Source of the DNA: Halisarca cf. caerulea
Lineage: Eukaryota; Porifera; Demospongiae; Chondrillida; Halisarcidae
Assembly (NCBI GenBank): GCA_963170055.1
Contig: CAUJGJ010000263.1
Location: forward strand, 1,892,400-1,956,399
DNA length: 64,000 bases
Direction of reading: 5' to 3'
The notes under the pieces were generated by a model. It was not told the origin of the DNA and made no database searches. It was given only the letters and a program-made list of their open reading frames with translations. The position numbers and the translations under genes are program-made. Within the stretch, counting starts at the first letter, position 1. Every line of letters starts with the position of its first letter. Shown here one piece after another: positions 56,974 through 64,000 of the stretch.

Positions 56974-56989
56974 TTGGAATGTTTAACGG
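56974..56989 (-). repeat. Right terminal inverted repeat of the piggyBac-like element
   Basis: TTGGAATGTTTAACGG on the plus strand, directly followed by TTAA at 56990-56993. Its reverse complement differs from the left repeat only at base 3. Confidence 0.85.
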
Positions 56990-56993
56990 TTAA

Positions 56994-57290
56994 AGGGAAC
57001 ACATCATGAGATGAAAATTGCGTTTTCCCATGAAATTACATGGCTTCCTGCACGAAAAGGAACACTTCCTGTTGTAAAAATAATTTATCACGCTTCAAGA
57101 TGGCTTCTCACATCAAAGGGATTACTTCTTGGTATGAAAATTTCAATTTCACACACCTGCACATGGACTCCTGCATCAATGGATAAACTTCTCGTGAAAA
57201 TTTAACCTTCCAACATCTCCACATGGTGTCTTATATCAAAGGGAACACTTCCTGTGGTTAATATTTCAATTTTCAACGCCACCACACGTC
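56994..57290. repeat. Degenerate 62-63 bp minisatellite, right part
   Basis: Continuation of the minisatellite after the transposon. AACAC-type words at 56998, 57061, 57121 (ATTAC), about 57185 and 57244 keep the spacing of about 60-63 bp. It ends at ACCACACGTC, directly against the telomeric hybrid repeat at 57291. Confidence 0.8.
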
Positions 57291-57510
57291 CCCTAACGGT
57301 AACCCTAACGGTAACCCTAACGGTAACCCTAACGGTAACCCTAACGGTAACCCTAACGGTAACCCTAACGGTAACCCTAACGGTAACCCTAACGGTAACC
57401 CTAACGGTAACCCTAACGGTAACCCTAACGGTAACCCTAACGGTAACCCTAACGGTAACCCTAACGGTAACCCTAACGGTAACCCTAACGGTAACCCTAA
57501 CGGTAACCCT
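57291..57510 (-). repeat. 12-bp hybrid telomeric repeat, C-rich strand
   Basis: About 18 perfect tandem copies of CCCTAACGGTAA on the plus strand. On the complementary strand this is TTACCGTTAGGG, that is, the telomere hexamer TTAGGG alternating strictly with TTACCG. The orientation is opposite to the telomere at 64000. The ORF through it encodes only a TVTL repeat and is not a gene. Confidence 0.95.
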
Positions 57511-57630
57511 AGGGTTAGGGTTAGGGTTAGGGTTAGGGTTAGGGTTAGGGTTAGGGGTTAGGGTTAGGGTTAGGGTTAGGGTTAGGGTTAGGGTTAGGGT
57601 TAGGGGTTAGGGTTAGGGTTAGGGTTAGGG
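57511..57630 (+). repeat. Interstitial TTAGGG tract 1
   Basis: About 20 hexamers in the orientation of the terminal telomere, with occasional TTAGGGG. It begins at a sharp polarity flip: TAACCCT (57504-57510) and AGGGTTA (57511-57517) form a 14-bp palindrome. Confidence 0.95.
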
Positions 57631-57896
57631 TTTCAGGCTTTCCCCCAAAGGCTTTAGGGTACAATATTGGTATCATTCGATAGCTCTTTAAAAATGATTA
57701 CTTCTGACCTAATGTATGGGGGGTAAACCCTAATTAATTTTCGAGAAAATGGCGTTTGAAAGTAAAAATTCAAAAAAAAAGTTATTATTTCCGAATTTTT
57801 TTAACTGTATGTTAATCAGCATTGAATATCGTTAAGAATGACGTATATATTGTTTGCATATTATACACAGTATAGGAGATACATAAATCCTCACTT

Positions 57897-58022
57897 TAAC
57901 TGGACCACTGCTAATTAATATAGCAATTATGCAAGTCCGACATATGGATACGATAGACCATGCGAGGATATTGCGACATACCAGTTTTTGACCTAACAAA
58001 TCACTTGTGGGCGGAGTTACGG
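57897..58022. other. 126-bp block conserved between repeats A and B
   Basis: It runs from TAACTGGACCACTGCTAATT to GTGGGCGGAGTTACGG. It aligns to 59796-59921 of repeat B without a gap, about 109 of 126 positions identical by my count, while the flanks are far more diverged. It includes a GGGCGG box near its right end. It may be a functional subtelomeric element, or simply the best-preserved part of an old duplication. Further copies are at 58931-59056, 60716-60841, 61750-61875 and 62615-62740. Confidence 0.7.
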
Positions 58023-58197
58023 CTTCTTTCTTATAGTATGTGAATATACGTATAATACATTTTTGCGTATATTGCGACATAGATAGGTGCGATTGCTCAA
58101 TACTGTTTACGAGCAGGTTTGTCATGCATTAAACATGCGAAAACAATATTTTTATTTCCAAGAAATTTTTAGGAAAAGTTTAAGTATATTAGGGTTA

Positions 58198-58499
58198 AGG
58201 TCAAAGATTGTAAAGGTCATTTAAATCAATTTACTATGCTTTACTAAGGTCAATAGGCATGTCAAATGTCAATCATATTATATTGGGTGTATTTTTATTA
58301 TTGAAGGTCAAAGGTCATTTTAAAGGTCACTTTTTTAAAGGTCATTTTTGGACTTTTTGTAAGAATCTAAGAACATTTTTTCCAAAAATTAGGGTTAGGG
58401 TTACGAAAATTTTTACAAGTATTTCAGTTAAAATTTTTTTTGGCTTGTTTTAATAAGGGAAGGTCAAAGGTCATTTTAGAGGTCATTTGTGAAAGGTCA
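58198..58499 (+). promoter_or_regulatory. Cluster of 11 AGGTCA half-sites
   Basis: AGGTCA occurs on the plus strand at 58198, 58214, 58247, 58305, 58312, 58324, 58339, 58461, 58468, 58480 and 58494. The pairs 58305/58312 and 58461/58468 are direct repeats with a 1-base spacer (DR1), the classical site of RXR-, HNF4- and COUP-type nuclear receptors. Binding is an inference: the cluster could instead be a degenerate short tandem repeat that happens to contain the word. Confidence 0.45.
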
Positions 58500-58664
58500 G
58501 GGTTAGGTTAGGGTAAGGGTTAGGGTTAGGGTTAGGGTTAGGGTTAGGGTTAGGGTTAGGGTTAGGGTTAGGGTTAGGGTTAGGGTTAGGGTTAGGGTTA
58601 GGGGTTAGGGTTAGGGTTAGGGTTAGGGTTAGGGTTAGGGTTAGGGTTAGGGTTAGGGTTAGGG
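58500..58664 (+). repeat. Interstitial TTAGGG tract 2
   Basis: About 27 hexamers in telomere orientation. A slightly degenerate start (GGTTAGGTTAGGGTAAGGG) is followed by regular TTAGGG with one TTAGGGG. It separates A from A'. Confidence 0.95.
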
Positions 58665-59463
58665 TTTCAGGCTTTCCCCCAAAGGCTTTAGGGTACAATA
58701 TTGGTATCATTCGATAGCTCTTTAAAAATGATTACTTCTGACCTAATGTATGGGGGGTAAACCCTAATTAATTTTCGAGAAAATGGCGTTTGAAAGTAAA
58801 AATTCAAAAAAAAAGTTATTATTTCCGAATTTTTTTAATTGTATGTTAATCAGCATTGAATATCGTTAAGAATGACGTATATATTGTTTGCATATTATAC
58901 ACAGTATAGGAGATACATAAATCCTCACTTTAACTGGACCACTGCTAATTAATATAGCAATTATGCAAGTCCGACATATGGATACGATAGACCATGCGAG
59001 GATATTGCGACATGCCAGTTTTTGACCTAACAAATCACTTGTGGGCGGAGTTACGGCTTCTTTCTTATAGTATGTGAATATACGTATAATACATTTTTGC
59101 GTATATTGCGACATAGATAGGTGCGATTGCTCAATACTGTTTACGAGCAGGTTTGTCATGCATTAAACATGCGAAAACAATATTTTTATTTCCAAGAAAT
59201 TTTTAGGAAAAGTTTAAGTATATTAGGGTTAAGGTCAAAGATTGTAAAGGTCATTTAAATCAATTTACTATGCTTTACTAAGGTCAATTGGCATTGAAAA
59301 ATGTCAATCATATTATATTGGGTGTATTTTTATTATTGAAGGTCAAAGGTCATTTTAAAGGTCACTTTTTTAAAGGTCATTTTTGGACTTTTTGTAAGAA
59401 TCTAAGAACATTTTTTCCAAAAATTAGGGTTAGGGTTACGAAAATTTTTACAAGTATTTCAGT
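58665..59463 (+). repeat. Subtelomeric repeat A', copy 1
   Basis: It begins with the same TTTCAGGCTTTCCCCCAAAG as A and matches it closely, 1034 bp to the right. Differences include ATTGGCATTGAAAAATGTC for ATAGGCATGTCAAATGTC. It is truncated: after ACAAGTATTTCAGT it runs straight into TTAGGG, lacking the last part of A and four of its AGGTCA words. Confidence 0.9.
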
Positions 59464-59529
59464 TTAGGGTTAGGGTTAGGGTTAGGGTTAGGGTTAGGGT
59501 TAGGGTTAGGGTTAGGGTTAGGGTTAGGG
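59464..59529 (+). repeat. Interstitial TTAGGG tract 3
   Basis: Eleven perfect TTAGGG hexamers between A' and B. Confidence 0.95.
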
Positions 59530-60115
59530 TTACATAGTGCTTCCCGACGGCTTTTAGGGTCAATATGGGTATCAAACGGAAGCTCTAAACATATCCAGTA
59601 CATAGAACCTAAGACAACCTAACCAATTTAGCTATTTCCGGTAGAAAATGGCAATCGAAGTTGAAAAACGAAAAAAAAAGTCAGATTTTCCGATTTTTGA
59701 TAATTGCATATTAATTACTTCCGGATAAGGAATCTTTTCGTATATATATTATGGTGATAATATTTAATTAGCCGGAGATCCGGAAATCCCTACTCTAACT
59801 GGACCACTGCTAATTAAAATAGCAATTATGCAATTCCTACATATGGATATGATAGACCATGCGAAGATAATGCGACATGCATGTTTTGAGCCTAACATGT
59901 TAGCTGTGGGCGGAGTTACGGAAGTTTAATTTTAATACGTAACGGTATATAAAACGGTTATCTGCGGATAATGTAAGATTTCAAGGTGCGACTTTAAAAT
60001 GCATATTACGACCACGTTTAACATGCACTGAACATGCGAAATCTATGTTTTTATTTTCAAAAAAAAATTAGATAATACTTAAGTATTTTAGGGTTAAGGT
60101 CAAAGAATGGAAAGG
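59530..60115 (+). repeat. Subtelomeric repeat B, copy 1
   Basis: 586 bp. A diverged relative of A: the order of landmarks is the same (GCTTCCCGACGGCTTTTAGG start, a run of A before a T-rich stretch, the 126-bp conserved block at 59796-59921, AACATGCGAAA, and TTTAGGGTTAAGGTCAAAG), but between the blocks the identity is low. It ends by running directly into TTAGGG. No gene is visible. Confidence 0.88.
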
Positions 60116-60229
60116 TTAGGGTTAGGGTTAGGGTTAGGGTTAGGGTTAGGGTTAGGGTTAGGGTTAGGGTTAGGGTTAGGGTTAGGGTTAGGGTTAGGGT
60201 TAGGGTTAGGGTTAGGGTTAGGGTTAGGG

Positions 60230-60270
<41 letters not shown>

Positions 60271-60327
60271 GGTTAGGGTTAGGGTTAGGGGTTAGGGTTA
60301 GGGTTAGGGTTAGGGTTAGGGTTAGGG

Positions 60328-60393
<66 letters not shown>

Positions 60394-60449
60394 GGTTAGG
60401 GTTAGGGTTAGGGTTAGGGTTAGGGTTAGGGTTAGGGTTAGGGTTAGGG
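60116..60449 (+). repeat. Interstitial TTAGGG tract 4, former telomere
   Basis: 334 bp of TTAGGG with variant hexamers (TTTAGGG near 60248, 60346 and 60371; TTAGGGG near 60290). The same variants occur 2819 bp to the right, in the inner part of the terminal telomere. It is therefore a copy of a telomere base, now followed by another subtelomeric unit. Confidence 0.93.
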
Positions 60450-61016
60450 TTTCAGGCTTTCCCCCAAAGGCTTTAGGGTACAATATTGGTATCATTCGAT
60501 AGCTCTTTAAAAATGATTACTTCTGACCTAATGTATGGGGGGTAAACCCTAATTAATTTTCGAGAAAATGGCGTTTGAAAGTAAAAATTCAAAAAAAAAG
60601 TTATTATTTCCGAATTTTTTTAACTGTATGTTAATCAGCATTGAATATCGTTAAGAATGACGTATATATTGTTTGCATATTATACACAGTATAGGAGATA
60701 CATAAATCCTCACTTTAACTGGACCACTGCTAATTAATATAGCAATTATGCAAGTCCGACATATGGATACGATAGACCATGCGAGGATATTGCGACATAC
60801 CAGTTTTTGACCTAACAAATCACTTGTGGGCGGAGTTACGGCTTCTTTCTTATAGTATGTGAATATACGTATAATACATTTTTGCGTATATTGCGACATA
60901 GATAGGTGCGATTGCTCAATACTGTTTACGAGCAGGTTTGTCATGCATTAAACATGCGAAAACAATATTTTTATTTCCAAGAAATTTTTAGGAAAAGTTT
61001 AAGTATATTAGGGTTA

Positions 61017-61318
61017 AGGTCAAAGATTGTAAAGGTCATTTAAATCAATTTACTATGCTTTACTAAGGTCAATAGGCATGTCAAATGTCAATCATATTAT
61101 ATTGGGTGTATTTTTATTATTGAAGGTCAAAGGTCATTTTAAAGGTCACTTTTTTAAAGGTCATTTTTGGACTTTTTGTAAGAATCTAAGAACATTTTTT
61201 CCAAAAATTAGGGTTAGGGTTACGAAAATTTTTACAAGTATTTCAGTTAAAATTTTTTTTGGCTTGTTTTAATAAGGGAAGGTCAAAGGTCATTTTAGAG
61301 GTCATTTGTGAAAGGTCA
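61017..61318 (+). promoter_or_regulatory. Cluster of 11 AGGTCA half-sites, second copy
   Basis: The same words as at 58198-58499, shifted by 2819 bp, including both DR1 pairs (61124/61131 and 61280/61287). Functional meaning is inferred only. Confidence 0.45.
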
Positions 61319-61483
61319 GGGTTAGGTTAGGGTAAGGGTTAGGGTTAGGGTTAGGGTTAGGGTTAGGGTTAGGGTTAGGGTTAGGGTTAGGGTTAGGGTT
61401 AGGGTTAGGGTTAGGGTTAGGGGTTAGGGTTAGGGTTAGGGTTAGGGTTAGGGTTAGGGTTAGGGTTAGGGTTAGGGTTAGGG
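61319..61483 (+). repeat. Interstitial TTAGGG tract 5
   Basis: Duplicate of the tract at 58500-58664, with the same degenerate start and the same single TTAGGGG. Confidence 0.95.
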
Positions 61484-62282
61484 TTTCAGGCTTTCCCCCA
61501 AAGGCTTTAGGGTACAATATTGGTATCATTCGATAGCTCTTTAAAAATGATTACTTCTGACCTAATGTATGGGGGGTAAACCCTAATTAATTTTCGAGAA
61601 AATGGCGTTTGAAAGTAAAAATTCAAAAAAAAAGTTATTATTTCCGAATTTTTTTAATTGTATGTTAATCAGCATTGAATATCGTTAAGAATGACGTATA
61701 TATTGTTTGCATATTATACACAGTATAGGAGATACATAAATCCTCACTTTAACTGGACCACTGCTAATTAATATAGCAATTATGCAAGTCCGACATATGG
61801 ATACGATAGACCATGCGAGGATATTGCGACATGCCAGTTTTTGACCTAACAAATCACTTGTGGGCGGAGTTACGGCTTCTTTCTTATAGTATGTGAATAT
61901 ACGTATAATACATTTTTGCGTATATTGCGACATAGATAGGTGCGATTGCTCAATACTGTTTACGAGCAGGTTTGTCATGCATTAAACATGCGAAAACAAT
62001 ATTTTTATTTCCAAGAAATTTTTAGGAAAAGTTTAAGTATATTAGGGTTAAGGTCAAAGATTGTAAAGGTCATTTAAATCAATTTACTATGCTTTACTAA
62101 GGTCAATTGGCATTGAAAAATGTCAATCATATTATATTGGGTGTATTTTTATTATTGAAGGTCAAAGGTCATTTTAAAGGTCACTTTTTTAAAGGTCATT
62201 TTTGGACTTTTTGTAAGAATCTAAGAACATTTTTTCCAAAAATTAGGGTTAGGGTTACGAAAATTTTTACAAGTATTTCAGT

Positions 62283-62348
62283 TTAGGGTTAGGGTTAGGG
62301 TTAGGGTTAGGGTTAGGGTTAGGGTTAGGGTTAGGGTTAGGGTTAGGG
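62283..62348 (+). repeat. Interstitial TTAGGG tract 6
   Basis: Eleven perfect hexamers, the duplicate of 59464-59529. Confidence 0.95.
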
Positions 62349-62934
62349 TTACATAGTGCTTCCCGACGGCTTTTAGGGTCAATATGGGTATCAAACGGAA
62401 GCTCTAAACATATCCAGTACATAGAACCTAAGACAACCTAACCAATTTAGCTATTTCCGGTAGAAAATGGCAATCGAAGTTGAAAAACGAAAAAAAAAGT
62501 CAGATTTTCCGATTTTTGATAATTGCATATTAATTACTTCCGGATAAGGAATCTTTTCGTATATATATTATGGTGATAATATTTAATTAGCCGGAGATCC
62601 GGAAATCCCTACTCTAACTGGACCACTGCTAATTAAAATAGCAATTATGCAATTCCTACATATGGATATGATAGACCATGCGAAGATAATGCGACATGCA
62701 TGTTTTGAGCCTAACATGTTAGCTGTGGGCGGAGTTACGGAAGTTTAATTTTAATACGTAACGGTATATAAAACGGTTATCTGCGGATAATGTAAGATTT
62801 CAAGGTGCGACTTTAAAATGCATATTACGACCACGTTTAACATGCACTGAACATGCGAAATCTATGTTTTTATTTTCAAAAAAAAATTAGATAATACTTA
62901 AGTATTTTAGGGTTAAGGTCAAAGAATGGAAAGG

Positions 62935-63048
62935 TTAGGGTTAGGGTTAGGGTTAGGGTTAGGGTTAGGGTTAGGGTTAGGGTTAGGGTTAGGGTTAGGG
63001 TTAGGGTTAGGGTTAGGGTTAGGGTTAGGGTTAGGGTTAGGGTTAGGG

Positions 63049-63089
<41 letters not shown>

Positions 63090-63146
63090 GGTTAGGGTTA
63101 GGGTTAGGGGTTAGGGTTAGGGTTAGGGTTAGGGTTAGGGTTAGGG

Positions 63147-63212
<66 letters not shown>

Positions 63213-64000
63213 GGTTAGGGTTAGGGTTAGGGTTAGGGTTAGGGTTAGGGTTAGGGTTAGGGTTAGGGTTAGGGTTAGGGTTAGGGTTAGGGTTAGGGTT
63301 AGGGTTAGGGTTAGGGTTAGGGTTAGGGTTAGGGTTAGGGTTAGGGTTAGGGTTAGGGTTAGGGTTAGGGTTAGGGTTAGGGTTAGGGTTAGGGTTAGGG
63401 TTAGGGTTAGGGTTAGGGTTAGGGTTAGGGTTAGGGTTAGGGTTAGGGTTAGGGTTAGGGTTAGGGTTAGGGTTAGGGTTAGGGTTAGGGTTAGGGTTAG
63501 GGTTAGGGTTAGGGTTAGGGTTAGGGTTAGGGTTAGGGTTAGGGTTAGGGTTAGGGTTAGGGTTAGGGTTAGGGTTAGGGTTAGGGTTAGGGTTAGGGTT
63601 AGGGTTAGGGTTAGGGTTAGGGTTAGGGTTAGGGTTAGGGTTAGGGTTAGGGTTAGGGTTAGGGTTAGGGTTAGGGTTAGGGTTAGGGTTAGGGTTAGGG
63701 TTAGGGTTAGGGTTAGGGTTAGGGTTAGGGTTAGGGTTAGGGTTAGGGTTAGGGTTAGGGTTAGGGTTAGGGTTAGGGTTAGGGTTAGGGTTAGGGTTAG
63801 GGTTAGGGTTAGGGTTAGGGTTAGGGTTAGGGTTAGGGTTAGGGTTAGGGTTAGGGTTAGGGTTAGGGTTAGGGTTAGGGTTAGGGTTAGGGTTAGGGTT
63901 AGGGTTAGGGTTAGGGTTAGGGTTAGGGTTAGGGTTAGGGTTAGGGTTAGGGTTAGGGTTAGGGTTAGGGTTAGGGTTAGGGTTAGGGTTAGGGTTAGGG
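62935..64000 (+). repeat. Terminal telomere, TTAGGG repeats
   Basis: 1066 bp of TTAGGG reaching the window edge. The inner 256 bp contain variants (TTTAGGG, TTAGGGG). From 63191 to 64000 there are 135 uninterrupted perfect TTAGGG. The G-rich strand points 5'->3' to the right, as at a right chromosome end. The tract may continue past the window. The glycine-leucine ORF through it is not a gene. Confidence 0.97.

Larger units (their letters stand above)
55387..56989. mobile_element. piggyBac-like non-autonomous DNA transposon
   Basis: Both ends are flanked by TTAA (55383-55386 and 56990-56993), the target duplicated by piggyBac-superfamily transposases. The terminal inverted repeats are 16 bp: CCCTTAAACATTCCAA at 55387-55402, and its complement at 56974-56989, matching at 15 of 16 positions (third base C versus G). 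CCC at the tip is typical of the superfamily. Removing the element and one TTAA restores CCCATTAAAGGGAAC, which matches the minisatellite unit (compare GCATTAAAGGGAACAC near 55178), so the empty site can be read directly. The 1603-bp interior has no recognisable transposase, so the element looks non-autonomous, and about a third of it is a nested insertion. piggyBac assignment rests on ends and target only. Confidence 0.82.
57631..58499 (+). repeat. Subtelomeric repeat A, copy 1
   Basis: 869 bp, starting TTTCAGGCTTTCCCCCAAAG. It holds a 126-bp block shared with repeat B (57897-58022) and a right part rich in AGGTCA words (58198-58499). A 97-codon minus-strand ORF (57832-58125) is kept in all A copies, but only because the copies are nearly identical. 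In B the same frame is broken by a stop, so I do not call it a gene. Confidence 0.9.
57631..60449. repeat. 2819-bp subtelomeric unit, copy 1
   Basis: Composite unit A (57631-58499), TTAGGG tract, A' (58665-59463), TTAGGG tract, B (59530-60115), TTAGGG tract. Everything recurs 2819 bp to the right, including the number of hexamers and the positions of variant hexamers. Its last tract (60116-60449) has the same variant pattern as the inner part of the present telomere. Confidence 0.93.
60450..62934. repeat. 2819-bp subtelomeric unit, copy 2
   Basis: Second copy: A (60450-61318), TTAGGG tract (61319-61483), A' (61484-62282), TTAGGG tract (62283-62348), B (62349-62934). I noticed no base difference from copy 1 by eye, including hexamer counts in the internal tracts. 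The duplication continues into the telomere tract to at least 63190. Confidence 0.93.

Noticed and set aside
57504..57517. Ancient end-to-end chromosome fusion site
   Set aside because: A fusion of two telomeres reads TTAGGG then CCCTAA on one strand. Here the order is reversed.
57254..57610. 118-codon ORF with TVTL and GLGLGL/VRVRV repeats
   Set aside because: It is a translation of the 12-bp hybrid repeat and TTAGGG. The same holds for the low-complexity ORFs at 58483-58710, 60107-60295, 61302-61529 and 62926-63114.
57832..58125. 97-codon minus-strand ORF present in all four A/A' copies
   Set aside because: The copies are nearly identical DNA, so conservation is not evidence of coding. 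In the homologous part of repeat B the frame contains a stop, and the A/B substitutions are not biased to silent positions.

Overview
The window reads as the right-hand end of a eukaryotic chromosome, most likely from an animal. It ends in 135 uninterrupted TTAGGG hexamers with the G-rich strand running 5'->3' toward the end, which is the orientation of a true right telomere. TTAGGG is the telomere repeat of most non-arthropod animals but also of some fungi and protists, so 'animal' is an inference. It is supported by a piggyBac-like transposon and by what looks like one exon of a HIRAN-like gene. I cannot name the species. I see no intact protein-coding gene, tRNA, rRNA or CRISPR array. Nearly every open reading frame is a by-product of tandem repetition.

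Layout: (1) 1-54447 is one satellite array of about 520 head-to-tail monomers of 104 bp. It continues past the left edge and is organised into successive higher-order repeats (5-, 14-, 29-, 23-, 4-, 16-, 8-, 13- and about 22-mers). The last 6 kb, nearest the telomere, is clearly more diverged. Each canonical monomer carries a 33-bp imperfect dyad. (2) 54448-57290 is a degenerate minisatellite of about 62-63 bp. It is split by a 1603-bp piggyBac-like element (55387-56989, flanked by TTAA), which contains a nested 596-bp TA-flanked element with a short HIRAN-like exon. (3) 57291-57630 is an interstitial telomeric tract. Its first 220 bp are a 12-bp hybrid repeat on the C-rich strand, and it then flips abruptly to TTAGGG. 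(4) 57631-62934 is two copies of a 2819-bp subtelomeric unit. Each is built as A - TTAGGG tract - A' - TTAGGG tract - B, and the two copies are joined by a former telomere tract. (5) 62935-64000 is the terminal telomere, with variant hexamers on its inner side.

No gene network is visible. The biology is that of repeat turnover: unequal exchange in the satellite, transposon insertion into the minisatellite, and duplication of the subtelomere together with its own telomere. The least ordinary items are the alternating TTAGGG/TTACCG array with its polarity flip, the 11 same-strand AGGTCA half-sites (including two DR1 pairs) in the A repeat, the 126-bp gap-free block shared by the diverged A and B repeats, and the nested transposon with a host-like exon.
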